Notes: generated from the sequence alone by a model not told the origin. A stretch of DNA of 64,000 nucleotides from Nocardia aurea (GCF_003123685.1 NZ_QCYJ01000127.1:186001-250000); one strand, 5' to 3'. Numbered from the stretch's first letter, positions 8,075 through 16,702 are shown. Numbers and translations are program-made.

Positions 8075-8889
8075 CCGGCGACCCGCGCCCGATCCGCCTC
8101 GGTCACAGGAAGTTGCACCACGAGCAGCAGATCCGGATTCTCCACCAGCCGTAGCTGATACAGCGCCAACTCGATCGGACCGGCCTCGGGATGTTCGATG
8201 ACGATGGTGGCCGGACGGAAGTCGCGCACCGGATACTCCGACCACCAGGTGCGGAATTCGGTGCTCGCCCCGGACACTCCGGCCACGATCGCGGCCAGGC
8301 GCGCGTCGTCGGGGCGACGCCCGACCACCGCGCGGAACTGACTCAGCACCGCACGCGCGGCCCGCTCCCACTCGCGCATGGCCGCGCGATTGCGCTCGTC
8401 GGTGAACATCCACCACAGCAGATTGCGGCGATCGGGCGCGAGTTCGGCGGGGTCGGTGCGGATCCGGCGGAACGCCTCGTTCCAGACCACGAAATCGAAG
8501 CACGAGTCGTGCACGACCACCAGGCTCGGCGACATCGAGTCCACCAATCGTTGCATCCGTGAAATCGCTTCTTTCACATCATGTTCCACCCTCGGAGCGG
8601 ACAGACCCGCCAGAGTGCGCAGGTGCCGGTGCTCGACCGCATCGAGCCGTAGCGCCCGGGCCAGCGCGTCCACCACCTGCGAACTGGCCACGATCTTGCG
8701 ACCCTGTTCGAGCCACGTGTACCAGGTATGACTGACCCCGGCGATCTCGGCGACCTCCTCCCTGCGCAATCCGGGGGTGCGACGCCTGCCCGGTTCCAGA
8801 TCCGGCGGCAGACCGACATCGGCCGGTCCGAGCTTGGCGCGGTGCGCACGCAGGAAGGCGGCGAGTTCGGCCCGCTGGTTGTCACTCAT
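8059..8889 (-). CDS. XRE/MmyB-type transcriptional regulator
   Basis: A 276-residue regulator. The N-terminal helix-turn-helix is RTPGLRREEVAEIAGVSHTWYTWLEQGR. The MmyB ligand-binding domain follows, with MSPSLVVVHDSCFDFVVWNEAF, RNLLWWMF and FRTWWSEYPVRDF. This family typically controls an adjacent short-chain or NmrA-like oxidoreductase, and here an NmrA-like gene starts 114 bp away divergently. The start at 8889 was chosen because it gives the conserved AFLRAHR beginning; a longer frame extends to 8961. Confidence 0.9.
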   Translation of the reverse strand: MSDNQRAELAAFLRAHRAKLGPADVGLPPDLEPGRRRTPGLRREEVAEIAGVSHTWYTWLEQGRKIVASSQVVDALARALRLDAVEHRHLRTLAGLSAPRVEHDVKEAISRMQRLVDSMSPSLVVVHDSCFDFVVWNEAFRRIRTDPAELAPDRRNLLWWMFTDERNRAAMREWERAARAVLSQFRAVVGRRPDDARLAAIVAGVSGASTEFRTWWSEYPVRDFRPATIVIEHPEAGPIELALYQLRLVENPDLLLVVQLPVTEADRARVAGQLDS

Positions 8890-9002
8890 CGAGTTCCCTT
8901 TATGGGTAGCAGTATTGGTGCCAGGACCACCGCGACGCTCGTCCCTAACGTCATATCCCACGGGTGATCGACACCGAATCGCCCACCACCCGGGAGCATG
9001 AC

Positions 9003-9890
9003 ATGACGAACGACAACGGACCGATTCTGGTCATCGGCGCGACCGGTCAGCAAGGCCGCGCCACCACATACCGACTGCTCGAGAGCGGCAGGCGGGTCAA
9101 AGCCTTCGTTCGCGATCCGCAGGCGCCGGCGGCCCTCGCGCTGCGGGACGCGGGGGCGGACCTGGTCGTCGGCGACCTCGACGACAGCGCGTCGGTGCGG
9201 GCGGCGATGGACGGCTCGTACGGCGTGTTCCTGATGCTGACCATGATGACCGGCCCGCACATCACCGCCGAGGGCATCGCGAACGAGGAGCGCCGGGGTA
9301 GGGCGGTCGCCGATATCGCGGCCGAATCCGACGTCGAACACCTGGTGTACAGCTCGCTGCGCGGCGCGGGCGAGAACTCCGGCGTCGAGTACTACGCCGC
9401 GAAGGAGAATATCGAGGCGCATATCGAGAAGCTCGGCCTGCCCGCGACGATTCTGCGGCCGGTCTTCTTCATGGACAATTTCGGCGCCTACAACCGGCCG
9501 GTGGTGGACGGCAACAGCGAGCTGATCGTGAATCTCGCTGTTCGAGAGGATATTCCGATGTCACTGATCTCGGTGCACGATATCGGCGCTTTCGCCGCCA
9601 TCGCGTTCGAGCGACCGGAAGACTATCGCGGCCGGATCGTGCCACTGGCGGGCGACAGGCTGACCCCGCCCCAGATCGCCGAAACCTTCGGGCGAGCAGC
9701 CGATCTGCCCGCCCGCAGTCTTCGGATTCCGGTGGAGCAGGTCGCGGCCTTCGACGCGCAGGTCGGAAAGATGTTCGCCTACTTCAACGAGCGTCCCGAC
9801 GAGGCGATCGACACGGCCGCGCTGCGCGCACACCACCCCGGCCTGATGGATCTGGCGACGTGGCTGCGGGCCACCGACTGGAAGCCGTGA
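9003..9890 (+). CDS. NmrA-like NAD(P)-binding protein
   Basis: Atypical SDR of 295 residues with the dinucleotide motif VIGATGQQGRATTYRLL near the N-terminus, GDLDDSASVRAAMDG, and LRPVFFMDNF. Members sense or reduce via NAD(P)(H) and often lack the classical catalytic Tyr. The motif YYAAKENIE here retains a Tyr and Lys. The ATG at 9003 has GGGAG 7 nt upstream. It is divergent from, and probably regulated by, the MmyB-type regulator. Confidence 0.85.
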   Translation: MTNDNGPILVIGATGQQGRATTYRLLESGRRVKAFVRDPQAPAALALRDAGADLVVGDLDDSASVRAAMDGSYGVFLMLTMMTGPHITAEGIANEERRGRAVADIAAESDVEHLVYSSLRGAGENSGVEYYAAKENIEAHIEKLGLPATILRPVFFMDNFGAYNRPVVDGNSELIVNLAVREDIPMSLISVHDIGAFAAIAFERPEDYRGRIVPLAGDRLTPPQIAETFGRAADLPARSLRIPVEQVAAFDAQVGKMFAYFNERPDEAIDTAALRAHHPGLMDLATWLRATDWKP

Positions 9891-9951
9891 CCACCCGGTC
9901 GAGTCGACGACGGCCGGGCGGGCCGAGCACGGCTCGCCCGGTCGCCGGAGC

Positions 9952-10314
9952 TCATTCGACGGGCAGGTGGCGGATGGATTCGCCGCCCTTGGCCTGGTGC
10001 AGCCGTCCGAAACGGCTGTCGAGCAGTTTGGCCATATTGTCGGCGGCGCCGGTATAGGCGGCCTCGACCGTGTCAGCGCGATTGGTCACCGCGACCGGCT
10101 GCTGGCCGGTGGGGCGCGCTTCGAGCACGCACTGTTTGTCCTCCGGGCCGCCCTTGTCGCCGTTCTGGTCGCTCAGGTGGGCTTCGATCCGGGTCAGATG
10201 TGGTTCGAATCGCTCGAGTATCGAGGAGATCCTTTCCTCTGCCTGCCGAATCAGGTCTTCCCCGCCGTGAATATTGCTGTCGGTGTTGATCTGAATCTGC
10301 ACGCGCATCTCCAT
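9952..10314 (-). CDS. HPF/RaiA-type ribosome-associated protein
   Basis: A 120-residue protein with the beta-alpha-beta-beta-beta-alpha pattern of ribosome hibernation factors: MRVQIQINTDSNIHGGED, LERFEPHLTRIEAHLSDQ, CVLEARPTGQQPVAVTNRA, and a final helix TVEAAYTGAADNMAKLLDSRF. Members bind the 30S subunit under stress. It lacks the long C-terminal dimerisation domain, so it is the short type. Two close ATG codons (10314 and 10308) are possible starts. Confidence 0.82.
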   Translation of the reverse strand: MEMRVQIQINTDSNIHGGEDLIRQAEERISSILERFEPHLTRIEAHLSDQNGDKGGPEDKQCVLEARPTGQQPVAVTNRADTVEAAYTGAADNMAKLLDSRFGRLHQAKGGESIRHLPVE

Positions 10315-10403
10315 TTCGTTCGGTGTTTCACTCGCGAAGGCAACGCCGCCTCCGCGAGAGTGGTTACCCGTCCGCGATCCCGACACTACCCGCCGGGATC
10401 GAC

Positions 10404-11744
10404 TCAGGTCGCGGCCTGCACGGCCAACTCCGACGTCGGGTTCTCGGCGTCGGGTACCTCGGTACCGCGCAGGGATGTGCCCGCGGTCTCGCGCAGGAAG
10501 TTCCAGGCGACCAGGCCGATCAGGGAGGCGCCGACCATGTAGAGCGCGGGGAACAGCGCCCAGTCTGTCGCCTCGATGACGGCTTCGTTCACCAGCGGCG
10601 CGGTACCGCCGAAGATCGCGGTCGACACGTTGTACGCCAGCGCGAACCCGGCGTAGCGCACGTGGGTCGGGAAGATCGCGGGGAAGGTCGAACTGATGGT
10701 GGACAACTGCGGGACGTAGAGCAGGCCGAGCACGATGAACCCGGCGATCGCCCACCCGGTTCCCTGTCCCATCAGCCAGTACATCGGCACCGCGAGCACG
10801 GCCAGACCGATCAGGGAGACCAACCACATCGGACGCCTGCCGACCCGATCGGACAGACCGCCGAAGAAGGGCAGCACCAGCATCATCACCACCTGCCCGG
10901 TGAGCATCATCGCGGTGGTGGCGGACTCCCCCATCCCGATGGTCTTCTCCAGGTAGGTGGGCTGGTAGGTGAGCAGGGTGTAGTTGACCACGTTCAGCGC
11001 GACGACCAGCCCGGCCAGCGTCAGGGTCTCCCTGCGGTAGGTGGTCAGCACCTCGCGCAGACCACCGGGCGGCTTCGGCCGCTCGGCTACCTCCTCGAAG
11101 ACCGGGGACTCGTCCAGGCGTGCACGCAGGTACCAGCCGATCAGGCCCAGCGGAACCGCGAGCAGGAACGGGATACGCCAACCCCAGTCGTGCATCGCGT
11201 CCGAGCCGAGCGCGAGCTGGCAGACCAGTACCACCGCCGAACCGCCGACGAATCCGCCCAGGGTCCCGAATTCGAGGAAACTCCCGAGGAAGCCGCGTTT
11301 GCGGTCGGTACTGCATTCGGCCAGATAGGTTGCCGCGCCGCCGTATTCGCCGCCCGTGGAGAAGCCCTGCACCACTCGGAGCAGGATCAGCAGGATCGGA
11401 GCGGCCACACCGATGGTCGCGTGGGTCGGGATCAGGCCGATCGCGCCGGTCGCGGCGGCCATGAGCAGGATCGTGGTGGCCAGCACCACTTTTCGGCCGA
11501 CTCGATCACCGAGCGGGCCCCAGACCGCACCGCCGAGCGGACGCAGCACGAACGACACCGCGAAACCGAGCATGGTGCCGAGGGTGCCGAGGTCGCCGGG
11601 GAAGAAGGCGTCGGTGAGGTAGGTCGCGGTAGCCGCGTAGACGCCGTAGTCGAACCATTCCGTGGCATTGCCCATGGCCGACGCGGCGACAGAGCGGCGC
11701 AGCTGTCTCGGCTGCTTCTCGAGCTCCGTGGAGTTGTCGGGCAT
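10404..11744 (-). CDS. MFS transporter, metabolite:H+ symporter (ProP/MHS) type
   Basis: A 446-residue, 12-helix proton symporter. The MHS signature is clear: GNATEWFDYGVYAATA near the N-terminus, FVLRPLGGAVWGPLGDRVGRK between helices 2 and 3, RVVQGFSTGGEYGGAATYLAE, and GGLSDRVGRRPMW. The family imports small carboxylates, betaine, proline or similar compounds. RBS GAGGAG precedes the ATG. It follows the GlnA4-type catabolic operon on the same strand, and I infer that it may supply a substrate for that pathway. A 12-bp-armed palindrome and a CRP-like site lie upstream. Confidence 0.9.
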   Translation of the reverse strand: MPDNSTELEKQPRQLRRSVAASAMGNATEWFDYGVYAATATYLTDAFFPGDLGTLGTMLGFAVSFVLRPLGGAVWGPLGDRVGRKVVLATTILLMAAATGAIGLIPTHATIGVAAPILLILLRVVQGFSTGGEYGGAATYLAECSTDRKRGFLGSFLEFGTLGGFVGGSAVVLVCQLALGSDAMHDWGWRIPFLLAVPLGLIGWYLRARLDESPVFEEVAERPKPPGGLREVLTTYRRETLTLAGLVVALNVVNYTLLTYQPTYLEKTIGMGESATTAMMLTGQVVMMLVLPFFGGLSDRVGRRPMWLVSLIGLAVLAVPMYWLMGQGTGWAIAGFIVLGLLYVPQLSTISSTFPAIFPTHVRYAGFALAYNVSTAIFGGTAPLVNEAVIEATDWALFPALYMVGASLIGLVAWNFLRETAGTSLRGTEVPDAENPTSELAVQAAT

Positions 11745-11792
11745 CGCGCGTCTCCTCTTCCGGCCCGTCCCCGCAGACCTCGATCGGTACGT

Positions 11793-11823
11793 CCGGTTTC
11801 CGGGAAATTTCCCCGGAAACCGG
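11793..11823. promoter_or_regulatory. Long inverted repeat upstream of MHS transporter
   Basis: CCGGTTTCCGGG (11793-11804) and CCCGGAAACCGG (11812-11823) are perfect 12-nt arms around AAATTTC. The repeat sits 49 bp upstream of the transporter start codon, a plausible place for a repressor operator or a 5' UTR hairpin. Confidence 0.5.
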
Positions 11824-11922
11824 CACGACAAGGACCGATACCCGTGTTCGCCGCGCAGCAAACAACGGCGGCGTTCCGCGCGGTTTCGCACACCTCGGGC
11901 TACCTGCGCCGATATCGGCAAT

Positions 11923-11938
11923 TGTGATCCGAGTCACA
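11923..11938. promoter_or_regulatory. CRP/GlxR-type binding site
   Basis: TGTGATCCGAGTCACA matches the TGTGA-N6-TCACA consensus of CRP-family regulators exactly. It lies about 180 bp upstream of the MHS transporter start and just beyond the 3' end of the SDR gene, so cAMP-CRP control of the transporter is likely. Confidence 0.6.
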
Positions 11939-11956
11939 TATCGCCGCGAAGGCCGC

Positions 11957-12724
11957 CTACAGCGGTGTGACGTAGGCCCCCGAGATACCCCCGTCGACCA
12001 GGAACTGGGAGGCGGTGATGAACGAGGAATCATCGCTCGCCAGGAAGGCCACGGCGGCCGCGATCTCCTCCGGTTCGGCGAAACGGCCGGTGGGGATGTG
12101 GACCAGGCGGCGGGCCGCGCGCTCGGGATCCTTCGCGAACAATTCCCGCAACAGCGGTGTGTTCACCGGCCCCGGGCACAGCGCGTTGACCCTGATTCCC
12201 TGACGGGCGAATTGGACGCCGAGTTCGCGGCTCATCGCGAGCACGCCGCCCTTGGACGCGGTGTAGGAGATCTGCGATGTCGCCGCGCCCATCACCGCAA
12301 CGAACGAGGCGGTGTTGATGATCGATCCGCGACCGCGTTCGAGCATGTGCTCGATCGCGTATTTGCTGCACAGGTACACCGAGGTCAGATTGACCTGCTG
12401 CACCCGCTGCCACGCCTCCAGCCCGGTGGTGAGGATCGAATCGTCCTCGGGCGGTGAGATTCCCGCGTTGTTGAAGGCGATGTCGAGACCGCCGTAGGTA
12501 TCGACGGCGGTGCGGAACATGGCGCGCACCTGTTCCTCGTCGGTGACGTCGACCCGGACGAAGGTGCCCTCCACCGCCGCCGCGGCGGCCGCGCCGGACT
12601 CGGCGTCGATATCGGCGACAACGACCCTTGCGCCCTCGGCCGCGAACCTGCGCACCGTGGCGAGCCCGATCCCGCTACCGCCCCCGGTGACGACGGCGAC
12701 TCGATCCTGTAAGCGCTGCAACAC
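11957..12724 (-). CDS. SDR oxidoreductase of the GlnA4 operon (Rv2857c-like)
   Basis: Classical SDR of 255 residues: GGGSGIGLATVRRFAAEGARVV, VVADID, NNAGISPP, catalytic Ser region NTASFVAV, and YTASKGGVLAM. The C-terminus has the DGGISGAYVTPL end found in the FabG-like group. It is the last gene of an operon in the order glnA4, amidotransferase, aldehyde dehydrogenase, SDR, the same order as Rv2860c to Rv2857c in M. tuberculosis. It starts with GTG, 26 bp after the dehydrogenase stop, with AAGGAG upstream. The substrate is inferred to be an alcohol or aldehyde intermediate. Confidence 0.88.
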   Translation of the reverse strand: MLQRLQDRVAVVTGGGSGIGLATVRRFAAEGARVVVADIDAESGAAAAAAVEGTFVRVDVTDEEQVRAMFRTAVDTYGGLDIAFNNAGISPPEDDSILTTGLEAWQRVQQVNLTSVYLCSKYAIEHMLERGRGSIINTASFVAVMGAATSQISYTASKGGVLAMSRELGVQFARQGIRVNALCPGPVNTPLLRELFAKDPERAARRLVHIPTGRFAEPEEIAAAVAFLASDDSSFITASQFLVDGGISGAYVTPL

Positions 12725-12750
12725 ATCTCCTTCTCGACGGGTCGATACCG

Positions 12751-14109
12751 CTAGGTCGCGATGAAGACATTCTTGGTCTCGGTGAACGACAGTGCCGCGT
12801 CGGGACCGAGTTCACGGCCCAGACCGGACTGCTTGTATCCGCCGAACGGCGTCCAGTACCGCACCGAGGAATGCGAGTTCACCGACAGATTCCCGGCCTC
12901 CACACCCCGCGCGACCCGCAGCGCCCGCCCGACGTCGCCGGTCCAGATGGACCCGGACAGACCGTATTCGGTGTCGTTGGCGATCCGCAGCGCGTCGGCC
13001 TCGTCCTCGAACGGCAGTACCGCGACCACCGGCCCGAAGACCTCCTCGGTCAGGATCCGATCGTCGGGGCCGTCGGGCAGCACCACCGTCGGCGGATACC
13101 AGAATCCGGGGCCGTCACGGTGGGTCCCGGTGTAGGCGATCTTCGTCGACGGCGAGACGAATCCGGCCACCCGCTCCCGGTGCGCCGCCGAGATCAACGG
13201 GCCCATCTCGGTCGCCTCCTCGCTCGGGTCACCGACCCGCACCCCGGCGACGGCCGGTTCCATCAGTTCGAGAAAACGATCGAAAACGCCGCGCTGCACG
13301 AGAATCCGGGACCGGGCGCAACAGTCCTGGCCCGCGTTGTCGAAGACGCCGTACGGCGCGGTCGCCGCCGCCTTCTCCAGATCCGCGTCGGCGAAGACGA
13401 TATTGGCGCTCTTGCCGCCGAGTTCGAGCGTCACCCGCTTCACCCGGTCGGCGCATCCGGCCATGATCTGTTTGCCGACGTCGGTGGACCCGGTGAAGAC
13501 GACCTTGCGCACGGCCGGATGGGTGACGAAACGCTGCCCGACCACGGTGCCCTTACCCGGCAACACCTGGAAAACGCCTTCGGGCAACCCGGCCCGCAAC
13601 GCGAGTTCACCGAGCCGGATCGCCGTCAGCGGGGTCAATTCGGCGGGTTTGAGCACGACGGTATTGCCCGCGGCCAGCGCGGGACCGAATCCCCACGCCG
13701 CGATCGGCATCGGGAAGTTCCACGGCACGATCACCCCGACCACGCCGAGGGGTTCGTGGAAGGTGATGTTCACCCCGTCCGCGACCGGAATCTGTTGGCC
13801 GAGCAGTCGTTCCGGGATCCCGGCCGCGTAGTGCAGCACATCGCGCACATTGCCTGCCTCCCAGCGCGCGTTGCCGATGGTGTGACCGGCGTTGGCCACC
13901 TCGAGCCGGGCCAGATGTTCCAGATCGTCGTCCACGGCGTCGGCGAAGCGGCGCAGCAGCCGCGCGCGATCACCGGGTGCGACGGCGCGCCACGCCGGGG
14001 CGGCCGCGGCGGCCCGCTCGATGGCGGCGTCGGTGGCCGCCTCGTCGGCGAGTTCGATCGTGGCGACCACTTCCTCGGTCGCCGGGTTGATCACCTGTGC
14101 GGTCCTCAC
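12751..14109 (-). CDS. aldC: NAD(P)-dependent aldehyde dehydrogenase (AldC-like)
   Basis: A 452-residue ALDH. Visible motifs are PWNFPMPIAAW, FTGSTDVGKQI (cofactor binding), the catalytic Glu in LELGGKSANIV, catalytic Cys in NAGQDCCARSRI, and EVFGPVVAVLPF. The GTG start overlaps the upstream amidotransferase stop in a GTGA arrangement, indicating translational coupling. By analogy with the gamma-glutamyl polyamine and ethanolamine routes, it would oxidise a gamma-glutamylated amino-aldehyde to the acid before the amidotransferase removes glutamate. The symbol follows the M. tuberculosis annotation of Rv2858c. Confidence 0.9.
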   Translation of the reverse strand: MRTAQVINPATEEVVATIELADEAATDAAIERAAAAAPAWRAVAPGDRARLLRRFADAVDDDLEHLARLEVANAGHTIGNARWEAGNVRDVLHYAAGIPERLLGQQIPVADGVNITFHEPLGVVGVIVPWNFPMPIAAWGFGPALAAGNTVVLKPAELTPLTAIRLGELALRAGLPEGVFQVLPGKGTVVGQRFVTHPAVRKVVFTGSTDVGKQIMAGCADRVKRVTLELGGKSANIVFADADLEKAAATAPYGVFDNAGQDCCARSRILVQRGVFDRFLELMEPAVAGVRVGDPSEEATEMGPLISAAHRERVAGFVSPSTKIAYTGTHRDGPGFWYPPTVVLPDGPDDRILTEEVFGPVVAVLPFEDEADALRIANDTEYGLSGSIWTGDVGRALRVARGVEAGNLSVNSHSSVRYWTPFGGYKQSGLGRELGPDAALSFTETKNVFIAT

Positions 14110-14840
14110 GCCGCGCGCTCCTCTCGCCGGGCCGCCGCCGTCACCACGGCCCGCATCAGGCGGTCGTCGGCCGAATCGGCCTCGGGATGCCACTGCACGC
14201 CGATCAGGAACGGCCCGCTCGTCGTCTCCACCGCCTCGATGGTGCCGTCCGCCGCGTGCGCGGTGGCCGTCAGCCCGGGCGCGAGCCGGTCGATGGCCTG
14301 GTGGTGGTGACAGTGCGCTGTCACCTTCGCCCCGGCCACCGCCGCGACCCGGCTGCCCGCGACGGTCGTCACCGCGACCGGGGTGAACGAGCCGGGACCA
14401 CCGGAGTGTCCCTCGTGGCCGACCACGTCGGGCAGATGACCGACCAGCGTTCCGCCGAGGGCCACATTGACCAGCTGCAATCCTCGGCATACCGCGAGGA
14501 CCGGCAGCCGCGCCGCGCGGGCCAGCCGGAACAGCTCGAATTCGGACTCGTCACGATCCGCCCTGGTGTAACCGTGGGGTACGGCGGGCCCGCCGTACCG
14601 GGCGGGATCGATATCCGCGCCGCCGGTCAGCACCAGGCCGTCGAGCCGCGCGACGAGTTCCGGGCGCGCGACGCCGGTCGGCGGCAGCAGCACCGGAATC
14701 CCACCGGCTCGGGCCACCATGTCGACATAGCTGTGGTGCAGGATCGCGCAGCGGGTGTCCCACGCGCCGAAAACGGCACGCTCGGCGTAGGTGGGCAGGC
14801 CGATGACCGGACGGGGACCGTCAGAGTCGTTCGAAACCAC
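14106..14840 (-). CDS. Class-I amidotransferase-like gamma-glutamyl hydrolase (PuuD family)
   Basis: A 244-residue Peptidase_C26 protein. The nucleophile is the Cys in PVLAVCRGLQLVNV and the His is in GVQWHPEAD. LTGGADIDPARYG is the family's substrate loop. The best start is GTG at 14840, which overlaps the 3' end of glnA4 by 20 bp; longer frames lack family similarity. It likely hydrolyses the gamma-glutamyl amide bond, releasing glutamate and the oxidised amine. It is the counterpart of Rv2859c. Confidence 0.86.
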   Translation of the reverse strand: MVSNDSDGPRPVIGLPTYAERAVFGAWDTRCAILHHSYVDMVARAGGIPVLLPPTGVARPELVARLDGLVLTGGADIDPARYGGPAVPHGYTRADRDESEFELFRLARAARLPVLAVCRGLQLVNVALGGTLVGHLPDVVGHEGHSGGPGSFTPVAVTTVAGSRVAAVAGAKVTAHCHHHQAIDRLAPGLTATAHAADGTIEAVETTSGPFLIGVQWHPEADSADDRLMRAVVTAAARREERAA

Positions 14841-16185
14841 GGATTCGCTCCCAATCGGTGACCGCGGCGTCGAAGGCGTCGAGCTCGACCTGCGCCGCGT
14901 TGCGGTAGTGCTCCACCACATCATCACCGAAGGCCGCCCGCGCGACCGGGGACTCCCCGAACAGTCGGGCGGCCTCGCGCAGCGTCCCCGGCACCCGGGG
15001 CCGATCCGACCGGTAGGCGTTGCCGCGGAACTCCGGCTCCAGCGGTAGCGCGTGGTCGATGCCGTGCAGTCCGGCCGCGATCGTCGCCGCCACCGCGAGG
15101 TAGGGGTTCACGTCACCGCCGGGGACACGGTTCTCCATCCGCAGCGACTCACCGCCGCCGACGACACGCAGCGCGCACGTCCGATTGTCCACACCCCAGG
15201 TCAGGGCGGTCGGGGCGAAACTTCCCGGCGCGAAACGTTTGTAGGAGTTGATATTCGGGGCGAGCAGATAGGTCAGCTCACGCATGCAGTCGAGCTGGCC
15301 CGCCACGAAATGCCGCATCAGGGCCGAAGTGCCCGCCGGTCCGTCGCCCGCGAAGACCGGCGCGCCGTCCTCGGCGCGCAGGCTGATGTGGATATGGCAC
15401 GAATTACCTTCGCGCTCATCATATTTCGCCATGAAGGTAAGACTTCGACCGGCCTGAGCGGCGATCTCCTTGGCACCGGTCTTGTAGATGCTGTGGTTGT
15501 CGCAGGTCACCAGTGCCTCGTCGTAGCGGAAGGCGATCTCGTGCTGGCCGGGGTTGCACTCTCCCTTGGCCGACTCGACGAACATACCCGCGCCCGACAT
15601 GTCGTTGCGGATACGGCGCAGCAGCGGTTCGACGCGGGCGGTGCCGAGCACCGAGTAGTCGACGTTGTACTGGTTGGCGGCGGTCAGGCCCCGGTATCCG
15701 CCCGCCCAGGCCGATTCGTAGGTGTCGTCGAACACCAGGAACTCCAGTTCGGTGCCGACGTAGGCGCGCAGGCCGCGCTCGGCGAGCCGATCCAGTTGCG
15801 CCCGCAGGATCTGGCGCGGCGAGACCCGTACCGGTTCGCCTTCCGGACGCACCCGCTCGACGTCGCACAGCACGAGAGCGGTGCCCGGCTGCCACGGCAC
15901 CAGCCGCAGCGTCGCCGGATCGGGTCGCAGCACGAAATCGCCGTAGCCGGTATCCCAGGAGGAGTCACGGAAGCCGTCGACGGTGTTCATCTCGACGTCG
16001 ACCGCGAGCAGATAGTCACAGGCCTCGGTGGCATGGTCGACCACCTCGTCCAGGAAATACCGGGCCGAACAGCGTTTTCCCTGCAATCTGCCCTGCATAT
16101 CGGTCATCACGACCAGAACGGTGTCGAGTTCGCCGGACTCGACTCGTTCCCGCAATTGCACAGGCCCCAGCATCCCCGATCGCAT
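14821..16185 (-). CDS. glnA4: Glutamine synthetase-like gamma-glutamyl-amine ligase (GlnA4 type)
   Basis: A 454-residue protein of the GS superfamily but not true GlnA. ATP-dependent ligation of glutamate to an amine is expected. Conserved features are GTELEFLVFDD, GECNPGQHEIAFRY, NSCHIHISL (metal and substrate), NINSYKRFAPGSFAPTALTWG, and RMENRVPGGDVNPYLA. The adenylylation-site region of housekeeping GlnA is absent. GlnA4 of Streptomyces was reported to act on ethanolamine and GlnA3 on polyamines, so an amine substrate is inferred. The ATG at 16185 has GAGGGG upstream. It heads the operon. Confidence 0.87.
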   Translation of the reverse strand: MRSGMLGPVQLRERVESGELDTVLVVMTDMQGRLQGKRCSARYFLDEVVDHATEACDYLLAVDVEMNTVDGFRDSSWDTGYGDFVLRPDPATLRLVPWQPGTALVLCDVERVRPEGEPVRVSPRQILRAQLDRLAERGLRAYVGTELEFLVFDDTYESAWAGGYRGLTAANQYNVDYSVLGTARVEPLLRRIRNDMSGAGMFVESAKGECNPGQHEIAFRYDEALVTCDNHSIYKTGAKEIAAQAGRSLTFMAKYDEREGNSCHIHISLRAEDGAPVFAGDGPAGTSALMRHFVAGQLDCMRELTYLLAPNINSYKRFAPGSFAPTALTWGVDNRTCALRVVGGGESLRMENRVPGGDVNPYLAVAATIAAGLHGIDHALPLEPEFRGNAYRSDRPRVPGTLREAARLFGESPVARAAFGDDVVEHYRNAAQVELDAFDAAVTDWERIRGFERL

Positions 16186-16307
16186 CCCAGCCCCTCTCGG
16201 CGTCACGACCGTGCCAACGCTAGAGGAGTGACCGGGCGGTACGGGCCGAGACACGGAAACCCGTCGCGACGACCACCGGCCGCCGCGGACCTACCGGGGC
16301 GACGCGG

Positions 16308-16415
16308 TCAGATCACATGCCACGCCTGGAGCAGGTAGGTGACGTTCCCGGCGATGGATGTCACCACATTCGCCAGATTCAGGGCGGCCGAGCCGAGATC
16401 GATGATCGAGTTCAC
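16308..16415 (-). CDS. 35-residue hydrophobic/amphipathic peptide
   Basis: Short GTG-initiated frame with GGAGG seven nt upstream and a TGA stop. The peptide starts MNSIIDLGSAALN and ends LLQAWHVI. About 30 of 35 codons end in G or C, as in true genes of this genome. It has no signal peptide, few charges, and a pattern of small and hydrophobic residues compatible with one amphipathic or membrane helix. The style recalls the tiny PorA/PorH channel peptides of corynebacteria, but I see no clear homology. A promoter candidate lies far upstream (about 16650-16677). Confidence 0.5.
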   Translation of the reverse strand: MNSIIDLGSAALNLANVVTSIAGNVTYLLQAWHVI

Positions 16416-16700
16416 CGGAGTCCTCCGTAGGTGGGATGTGTCTGTGGGATGTCGGTCCGTAAGGTCCCGAGCTGGCGACGGCCGAGGTCACGGGCCGAGC
16501 CACGGGCGAGGTCACGGGCCGGGCGACCGCCGATCCGGCCGCTCGGGAGGGCCGGGCTCGGGTGATACCCGGGGGTGCTCACAGGAGCGCGTACCGACTT
16601 GTGATATCGCGTCGTCGCGGGATCTTCGATATATGCACCACGACGCACGATTATTGATTCAATAGTCGAACTATCAATGTGGTGCGTATTACGGAGAAAT
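16416..16700. other. Intergenic region with repeats and AT-rich foldable segment
   Basis: No protein gene is seen in these bases. The segment 16484-16521 carries GAGGTCACGGGCCG twice with a 24-bp period. The segment 16635-16685 is AT-rich and bounded by GCACCAC/GTGGTGC, with TATTGA-T-TCAATA nested inside. A minus-strand promoter fits within it: -35 TTGATA (16677-16672), 16 bp, -10 AATAAT (16655-16650). It could drive the 35-codon gene with a leader of roughly 230 nt. Confidence 0.4.
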
Positions 16701-16702
16701 AG

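Noticed and set aside
16484..16521. Possible CRISPR-like or satellite repeat
   Set aside because: Only two copies of a 14-bp unit are present; no regular array and no cas genes.
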